Of a stretch of DNA of 64,000 nt, positions 56,876 to 64,000 are shown in pieces. The position numbers were made by a program, and so were the translations under genes. The stretch's first letter is position 1. Every line of letters starts with the position of its first letter. Origin of the DNA: Porphyra umbilicalis (lineage: Eukaryota > Rhodophyta > Bangiophyceae > Bangiales > Bangiaceae); NCBI GenBank assembly GCA_002049455.2, contig KV918894.1, positions 124,001 to 188,000 on the forward strand, given 5' to 3'. The notes beneath the pieces are model-generated. The model made no database searches. It was not told where the DNA came from and saw only the letters and a program-made list of their open reading frames with translations.

Positions 56876-57960
56876 GTGCAGCGCCGCCGCGCACCCAGCC
56901 ACGCGCCCTGGCGTCGCGCCATTGGCCGGATCCGCCGCCCCCCCTGTGCGGCCGGCGGCACGGGGCCTGTGCTCGGCCACACCACGGTGGCGGCCGCGCG
57001 CCCCGCCCACGCGGCACACGCACGTCTCGCCCGCGCTTCTTTGCGCTCGGTCGCTGGCGCCGCGCCCACGGTGCGCGCCGCGACGGGCGCCACGCGGCCG
57101 CATGCTGCGCCGCAGCGGACGCGGCCACGCCCCGCGCCGTCGCGCCATTGGCCGGGCCCGCCGCCCCTCCCTGTCCGGCCGACGGCACGGGGCCTGAGCT
57201 CGGCCACACCACGGTGACGGCCGCGCGCTCCGCCCGTGCGGCACCCACACGTCTCACCCGCGCTTCTTTGCGCTCCGCCGCTGGCGCCGCGCCCACTGTG
57301 CGCGCCGCGACGGGCGCACGCGGCCGCATGATGCGCCGCAGCGGACGCGGCCACGCCCCACGCTGTCGCGCCATTGGCCGGGCTCTCCGGCCCCCCTGTC
57401 CGGCCGGCGGTTCGGGGCTTGTGCTCGGCCACACAACGGCGGCGGCCGCGCGCCCCGCCCGCGCGGCACCCGCGCGTCTCACCCGCGCTTCGTGGCGCTC
57501 GATAGCTGGCGCCGCGCCCACGGTGCGCGCCGCGGCGGGCGCGACGCGGCCGCCTGCTTCGCCGCAGCGGACGCGGCCACGCCCCACGCTGTCGCGTCAT
57601 TGGCCGGGCTCGCCGGCCCCCCTGTCCGGCCGGCGGTTCGGGGCTTGTGCTCGGCCACACAACGGCGGCGGCCGCGCGCCCCGCCCGCGCGGCACCCGCA
57701 CGTCTCATTCGCGCTTCGTGGCGCTCGATAGCTGGCGCCGCGCCCACGGTGCGCGCCGCGGCGAGCGCGACGCGGCCGCCTGCTGCGCCGCAGCGGACGC
57801 GGCCACGCCCCGCGCCGTCGCGCCATTTGCCAGTTCCGCGGCCCCTCCGTGTGTGGCCGGCGGCACGGGTTCTGTGCCCGGACGCACAACGGCGGCGGCC
57901 GCGCGCCCCGCATGCGCGGCACCCGCACGTCTCGCCCGCGCTTATGTACGCTTGGCGGCG
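56876..57960. repeat. Satellite with exact 226-bp period, five units
   Basis: The word GCCATTGG (or a one-base variant) recurs at 56918, 57144, 57370, 57596 and 57822, exactly 226 bp apart each time, although the units differ in sequence. Other shared blocks are GCAGCGGACGCGGCCACGCC and CTCGGCCACACxACGG. Since 226 is not a multiple of three, the long Ala/Arg-rich frames crossing it on both strands are not credible proteins. Confidence 0.9.
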
Positions 57961-58180
57961 AGCCCAGTGGCGCGTCGGACGCCTTCGGCGCCGCCCCCGC
58001 GTCTGCTGTCTTCCGCGCCTCCTTCGCCTCCTTCACCACTGCCACCAGCGGGGGTGGTGTTGGTTGCGGGAGGGGGTTGGGCACTTTCGCGGCCGCCGCG
58101 CAAGTGCTATTCTGCGTTGGGGGGGGGCTGTGCTCCCATTGACTGGGTTGGGGTTTGGAACGGTGGTGTCCGAGGCGGGC

Positions 58181-58205
58181 GGGGGGGGGGGGGGGGGGGG
58201 GGGGG
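58181..58205 (+). repeat. 25-base G homopolymer
   Basis: An uninterrupted run of 25 G. It is likely to form a quadruplex and to vary in length; the read-out of its exact length is uncertain. Confidence 0.9.
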
Positions 58206-58209
58206 CGGA

Positions 58210-58940
58210 CGCTGTGTCGGCCCAGTGGCTGGAGGCGGCGGTGTTGCTCGGCATGAGCCACACCGTTGGGTATGCGGGCGGTCCGGTGGTGGTGGGGTTG
58301 ATCGCGGGGGTGTAGCGATTGCCTAGAGGCCGTCTTGGGGAAGACCTAGGGAGCGGGTGCGCTGCCGGTGGGAGGGAACGGGGGGGACCCTGCATGACGA
58401 GAGGTGCGAGCCAGCTGGGGAGGGGCAGTGGTCGCGGGAAGCCGCAGTGGTGTGGCAGTGGTGTGTATTTGTCCCGCAAACAAACTGGGGTGCTTTCCTC
58501 TCCTTCTCTAGCAAGCGAGCAACGCGGGGCCGAGGGTGGGCTGCAACTCGGTCAGTGGGGGAAGAGACCCCCGACTGGTCCTGTCCGACGGGGACTTCGA
58601 CTCCGCGGCGGCTCTTTCTTTCCCGACATGGCCAGCTACTTCGGCGACACAAGGGCGCACAAAGGAGGAGATGGTATTGTGGGCCACTGCACGCTGGGTG
58701 CCCTACAGCCGTTCTCCCAAAAGGTCCGCATGCCAACTGTGGCAAAAGACTTTCAAATCAGCCTCTACGACCACGTAGAGGCCGATATGGAAACCTTTGG
58801 GGACAGTTGCAGTGCGGGATTTTTTGGAGGTCGGCCGTCAAACAAAGAATTACAGTTTATTCCTCCCAGGAGCCGCAGGAGGACGGGTCTGTCGAATTTG
58901 GAAGTGATTCGAATGTCCTGCCTGCCGAGGTTTCGAATAT
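58210..58940. other. Stretch without a recognisable gene
   Basis: Short open frames without recognisable domains. There are no repeats of note after the G tract. Confidence 0.4.
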
Positions 58941-58943
58941 CTA

Positions 58944-59395
58944 TTGCTAACCTCCAAAAAAGGGCGGTTGCAGAGAGAAGGGAGGCAAAGCCGACGACAT
59001 AGCATAGAAAAGATGTCGGATTGGCTGTTCGACAAGACATAATTGAACTATCGGCTGAGAGTTGCCGCCAGTAATCTTGCAAGCCAATCAGCGTGTCTTG
59101 CACCAGTCACGCAGAGCCATTGCAACCCACAATGAGATTTCCTGAGAATTTTGGGCCGCTTGTTTGGGCCAGGAGAGGGCATGGAGAGGGTTCTGGGCCA
59201 GACCTGTGTTTTCTCATGAGATCAACAAACTTCTTCAGATTGCTTGAGATCCTGATGAGCGTTTCCAGTGCACAGAGCTGCATGATGAGACTGTGTAAGG
59301 AACTCGCATGATTTCTAGCCTTTCCATTGGTCCACGTACGCTGCCGAATGATTGCAACCACTCTGCAACCACCATTTTTTGGAGGTCAGCATTAA
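58944..59395. mobile_element. 452-bp MITE derived from the Tc1-like family
   Basis: TA flanks lie at 58942-58943 and 59396-59397. The ends read TTGCTAACCTCCAAAAAA on the left and, reverse-complemented, TTAATGCTGACCTCCAAAAA on the right. Each is followed by a GGTTGCAGAG word, and the right has the second GGTTGCA copy. This is the same terminal design as 51964-55703, so that element's transposase, or a relative, is the likely source of mobility. There is no coding capacity. Confidence 0.88.
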
Positions 59396-59739
59396 TACCG
59401 TCCCTCTATCTCAATATGCGTACGCTCTCACCAACACCCACTTACACAGACAAGGCGCACTACAGAGGCTCTGGACAAGGCGCACTACAGACGCTGGCGC
59501 TTCTGGAGCCTCCCGGCGGACGCCGCAAACTCCCGTACCCGACGACGGCGCCTAATATCAGTCTCGTCACCGCCACCGGGACCGTGCATGTACCACTCGT
59601 ACCCCACGCGACCATCCCTCTGCCCACCAGCGGCATGCGGCGCATGCGGCACACGTGCAGTGCCTGCTGCGTGACCGTTCACCTCCATACCAAAGCTGGC
59701 GAGGTGGCATGCGACGAGCTGACGTAAAGAGCACGTCAG

Positions 59740-62142
59740 TCACTTGCGCCTGACAGCCACATTCATGCCCTCCATCACCTGCACAGGAAACGCCGACTTG
59801 CCCCTGGCTCCAGGCGCGCTGCGGAGAGGAGCTGCCGCCGCCCCAGCCCCGAGGGCACTCCGCAGCAGCACGGCAGCGGGAACAGCGGGCAGTAGGCCGG
59901 TGCCGACCGTCACCAGTGGTGCGGCGACGCGTCCCGCACGCGCTCCAGCCAGCACGCGCTGGCACGAAGACCGCCAATCGATGGCATTCATGTCCTTTAC
60001 AGCGTCGGTCACTGACATGAGCCCAATGCCACCCACTGGCGAGGATACCGACGCGACGGCGGCCGACGTCTTGCTCTCCGACGCGACGGCGGCCGACGTC
60101 TTGAACTCCGCGTCGGTAGACGTCGACGCACTGTCGTCCGACGGCAACCATTCCGAGCCCGAGGATGGGACAAGCCAAGATGTCGACGACGATATCGTGG
60201 GCGTCGGCGCATAGTAAGGAGAGATCGTTTTGGACTCATACGACGTGCACGAGGCCGTCGCGCCGCTTTGCGCGACGGCCTTGACGGCGGCCGCTGCTTC
60301 TGTCTTGACGGAGGCCGCCGCCTCTGACTCGACGTCGGCCGCCACCGCGCCCGCCAGCGGATGCTCCTCCACGGCGGCCGCCGCCGCCTCTGCCCTGAAG
60401 GCGGCCGCCACTGCGCCCGCCAGCGCCTGCTCCTCCGCGGCTGCAGTGGAAACGGTCTTAACAGCGGCCGCTGCAGTGCACGCGAGCGGCAGCTCGTCCG
60501 CAGCAGCCGCCGCCGCCTCCGCCTTGAAGATGGCCGCCGCGTTGACCTTGACGACGGCCTCCGCCTTGACCTTCACGGCGGCGGCCACCGCGCCCGCCAG
60601 CGGCTGCACCTCCCCCGTTTCGGCCTCGATGGCGGCCGCCGCCACAGCCTCGACGGCGGCCGCCACCGCGCCCGCGAGCGGCTACTCCTCCACGGCGGCC
60701 GCCGCCTCGGCCTTTACGGCGTCCGTCACCGCTCCCACGAGCGACTGCTCTTCCGCCGCGGACTCCACCTCTGCCTTGGCGATGGCAGCTGCCACCGCCT
60801 TGACGGCGGTTGCCGCGTTGTCCGCGAGGAGCTGCTTCTCCGCAGCGGCCGCCACAGCTCCCGCGAGCTGCCGCTGCACCGTGGCGGCCGCCACCTCGCC
60901 CTTGAAGGTTTCCTCCGCCATGTGATTTACGGCGGCCGCCGCTGCCTGGTACTTGACGGCGGCCGCCGCCGCGCCCGCGCGCAGATGCCCCTTCGCGGCG
61001 GCCGCCGCCTCCGCCTTGACGGCGGCCGCCATGGCGCCCGCGACCGGCTGCCTCTCCGCGGCGACCGCCACCTCCGCCTTGACGGCAGCCGCCGCCTCCA
61101 CCTTGACGGCGGCCGCCATCGCGCCCGCGACCGGCTGCCTCTCCGCCTTCACCTTGACGGCGGCCGCCGCCGCCTGGTACTTGACGGCGGCCGCCGCCAC
61201 GCCCGCGCGCGGATGCCCCTCCGCGGCGGCCGCCGCCTCCGCCTTTACGGCGGCCGCTGCAGCGCACGCGAGCTGCTGCTCCTCCGCGGCGGCCGCCGCC
61301 TCCGCCTTGACGGCGGCCGCCATGGCGCCCACGCCCGGCTGCTTCTCCGCATTCGCCTTGACGGCAGCCGCCGCCTTGTTCTTGAAAGCTGCCGCCGCCG
61401 CGCCCGCAGGCTGCTGCTCCACCACGGCGGCCGCCGCCTCCACCTTGACGGCAACCGCCGCCTGGTTCTTCTGCCCTGTCTTGAGGGCGGCCACCACCGC
61501 TCCCACCTGCAGCTGCATCGCCGCCGCCGGCGCCGACGCCGTTTAGCCGCCGGGCGACGCGGCGGCTTGAAGGCGCTGACGCCGCAGTACCTCTTTTCTA
61601 CCGGCTTCCCGGCCGGTCTCGACGGCCCACGCGCGGTCCTTCTCCCGCTCGCGCGCAGCCTTCAGTGCCACGGCCGCGTCGCGCGCCGCCGTGGATGCCG
61701 CTGCGGCTTCGGCGCGCAGCCGCGTGACCTCTGCACGCGCGCGCGCGATGCCTTGTACTGTGCTGGCCGCCAACGGCGTGACACGCGCCCGGCCGGTGTC
61801 GCCCGCGCTCGAAGAGGAATCCATGGCCACTCGCCGCGCGCCCGCGCTCGAAGAGGAATCCTTGGCCACACGCCGTGCGCCGGCGCGTACGCGGCGCCGC
61901 GTGTGCGTGGACGTCGGAGGATGGGGTGGGGGTCGGGGGGGGCGGGAAGACGCGCGCGGCGACAAAGGCGGGTGGGTAGTGGAGCTCTCCTGGACATATC
62001 GGTGCCGGATCACAACGGATGGAGCTCCCCTACACCGACCGGCGCCGACAGCACGTGCGTGCGTCATGCCGACTTCGACCTCAGCTGACTGGCACCCCGA
62101 CAGGCGCCCCGTGCACGTTGACCACATATAGAAAACAGTCAA
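59740..62142 (-). pseudogene. Ala-rich repeat protein frame with two in-frame stops
   Basis: One minus-strand frame of about 800 codons is interrupted only by TAA at 61543-61545 and TAG at 60682-60684. The first 200 codons contain two copies of ARRVAxDSSSSAG and a predicted coiled coil (RARAEVTRLRAEAAAASTAA). The middle holds about 17 degenerate units around AAAVKAEAAAAAEEQPLAGA, strongly helical. The C-terminal part has ESKTSAAVAS repeats and a less repetitive end (DAVKDMNAIDWRSSCQRVL). The TAG stands where the repeat expects Gln, fitting CAG to TAG. It resembles Ala-rich structural or LEA-like proteins in composition only; the function is unknown. Confidence 0.55.
60240..61530 (-). repeat. 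Coding-phase tandem repeat of about 70 bp
   Basis: Units contain GGCGGCCGCC followed by a CTTGACGGCGG or CACGGCGG word. Spacing is mostly a multiple of three, so the Ala-rich protein frame is kept. That is consistent with evolution under coding constraint. Confidence 0.65.
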
Positions 62143-62149
62143 TCGCTAC

Positions 62150-63920
62150 ACCATCCGCGTGCACGGTGCCTGGACGGCTGACGCGTGCCTCCCAGGGGAA
62201 GCAAAACAATACCGTCTGCCGGTGACATCTGACTACAATCGAGGCACTGCCACGGCTCGTTTTGGTGCCTGTGGGGGTCGCCGTGGGGCCTCTCTCGCGT
62301 GGAACTGGGCCTCAATCACAGCGGCGCAACACCCCCGCTCGTGCATCCCGTCGCGAACATGGACCACCAGCACACGCGCACATCAACGTTGGAGCCCTCG
62401 GGCCGCAGGAGGGACCCCCGTCAGGCGCCAGATTGTGCCAGATTTTGCCAGAGCCTCTTGGACGCCAGACTTGGCACGTGGTGGACACAGTCGTGGCTCG
62501 ACGATCGCGCAGACGACCGGGTTTTCGGGCCATATTGGCCATGTCAACTACGAACGTGTCCCCTTCCATCACACGATCGGTGCCGGTCTGCGCGTGGATC
62601 GCGGCGGAATCGCAGCCGGCGGCCCTCTTTCCTACATGTGGCGTACTATGGAATCAAGAGCGAACGGATTGCGACCGGCAGTCTTTCACCGACCCTGTTC
62701 GCATGTTCACCGATGATCCCTCCAATATGTTCCTCTTTTGCTGTTAGTAGCCCCCGTTCTGCCTAACTCCATTGCGGATCTTTGCTCGTCCGTCGAACGC
62801 CGTCGCGGACCCAATCAGATGCGCTCACGTGGCACTTTCATTTAACCATTCGAGTGTCCCAAACGGCACGTTGGTGGCTCCGCCCTAATAATGAGAGCGC
62901 ACTGTATCTATACCCAGCTGGAGAATCCCGCATGTCAAAAATCGTCGTTGCTCCTGAGCTATGGCATATTTCCCGAAGAACCGTTACTCATGCGTCTAGT
63001 CAAGTAAGGCGGACTACAGGCATGGCCCGGCACTCCGTCTTCCACGCACTGGGCAGTTGTACACAGCGCTGCCAGGAGTGGAGCCACTACTTCTGCTCCC
63101 CACGTCTCAACGTGGTGCGAATGGAGGGAGGTACCGCCGTCGATGCATCGGTGCGAGTCACAAGTCAGTTGCCTCTCGTTGTGTCAGCACCGAGGAGGGG
63201 GGAATGGAAGGCTCGATGATATTAGTCTGTGGAGCTAGCTACATAGCATTGCCGTTAAGCCTAAAAACGCCATACTGTGGCGCAGCAAACTCGATGCCTC
63301 ACCGAAACAAGCGTCTCTCGCACCAAGAATCGCCCTCGTCCCTCCCGGCGGTCATCATGGGGTCCCGTGCGGGCCTTTCTGGCTTGCCACGGACACGACG
63401 GTCTATCTGGCACCCATTTTTCTGTTCCGTTTCTCACCTGAACCTGCCACAAGTGCGCGTATCTGATTGAGTCCGTCGTCAGCCAACGAGGACGCGCCAA
63501 TGACGTCTGATACGTCGCGGCCGGCACTGGCAACACAGCGAAGCGTTCAGTGGGGATTGGCGGGGCTCGCCGAGGACACGCGCGATGCCACGGTCGGGGC
63601 TCCAAGCTGTCGCTGGCACGACCTTCCAGTTCTCCGCGGCCACAGCAGCGGCTGCGCAGTCTTAGCGATGACATAGTCAAATGGGGTTGGAATGCGTTTG
63701 CCATTTCGGAACTATTGGACACTGTGTTTCCTCGTCGAGACTCTCCGACGGTGCAATCCTGGCAGGTCTTCGACCAGAATTCTGCTGGAAAGAAGTTCGT
63801 CTGGCGGTTGACTGGACCGAATTACACTGACACGAGCGCACCAAGACCACGAGATATCATAAAGCGCGCCCAATTGTCACACGCGGTCCGGGACCCGCTC
63901 CAGGTTAGTGGTGCCGAGTT
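62150..63920. other. Stretch without a recognisable gene
   Basis: Open frames up to about 185 codons show no recognisable domain. I see no repeats above background. Confidence 0.4.
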
Positions 63921-63921
63921 C

Positions 63922-63961
63922 GTGGCGCCACATGGCTCGGCGCGAGGCCATGTGGCGCCAC
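63922..63961. repeat. 40-bp near-perfect hairpin
   Basis: The arm GTGGCGCCACATGGCTCG, a GCG loop and a complementary arm with one extra G give an 18-bp stem. The outer GTGGCGCCAC is itself a palindrome. It lies close to the window end, so its context is unknown. It could be a foldback remnant or a protein-binding dyad. Confidence 0.8.
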
Positions 63962-64000
63962 ACTGTGGCACCATCAACCCGGCGTAAAAAGCGCAGATCG

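Noticed and set aside
56126-58326. Several 200-390-codon Arg/Ala-rich ORFs on both strands
   Set aside because: They cross a 226-bp-period satellite whose unit is not a multiple of three, so units are read in changing frames.
1-64000. CRISPR arrays, bacterial operons or prophage
   Set aside because: No regularly spaced identical repeats of CRISPR type, no ribosome-binding-site spaced operons and no phage genes; elements are typical of eukaryotic nuclear DNA.

Overview
The window looks like a transposon-rich, gene-poor stretch of a GC-rich eukaryotic nuclear genome. I found no host housekeeping gene, ribosomal or clear tRNA gene, CRISPR array or bacterial operon. The long uninterrupted frames, the Ala/Gly/Pro-rich composition and the mix of Copia, Gypsy, PIF/Harbinger-like and Tc1/mariner-like elements would fit a bangiophyte red alga (Porphyra/Pyropia type). 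That assignment is inference, because no marker gene proves it.

1-18.5 kb is a nest of LTR-element fossils. A Gypsy-type element received two Copia-type insertions in opposite orientations. The locus was then rearranged into two inverted arms of about 4.0 kb (257-4262 and 9761-13766, nearly identical) around a 5.5-kb centre. A small TA-flanked MITE sits in the Gypsy RNase H region.

18.5-27.3 kb holds a MITE with 40-bp inverted ends (19181-19638), an unrecognised 533-codon ORF, a GCC-rich minisatellite and a spaced direct repeat.

27.3-34.0 kb and 44.5-51.1 kb are two PIF/Harbinger-like DNA transposons. Each has a convergent gene pair: a Myb/SANT-like accessory gene (ORF1) and a DDE transposase. 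Each also has tandem arrays with a period of about 100-112 bp at the outer edge, and an odd T-tract/hairpin/T-tract motif between or after the gene 3' ends. The first copy has an open transposase and ORF1; the second is decayed.

34-44.5 kb contains a 910-bp foldback element inside a truncated Copia fossil (RT-RNase H only), and another TA-flanked MITE (41069-41464).

51964-55703 is a complete-looking Tc1/mariner-like element with matching inverted ends and TA duplications. Besides the transposase it carries a convergent zinc-knuckle gene, so it is a two-gene element and the best candidate here for an undescribed system. Related short MITEs occur at 58944-59395, and more distantly at 41069-41464 and 9120-9560.

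55.7-64 kb holds a satellite with an exact 226-bp period, a 25-G tract, an Ala-rich repeat-protein frame with two in-frame stops, and a 40-bp hairpin near the right edge.
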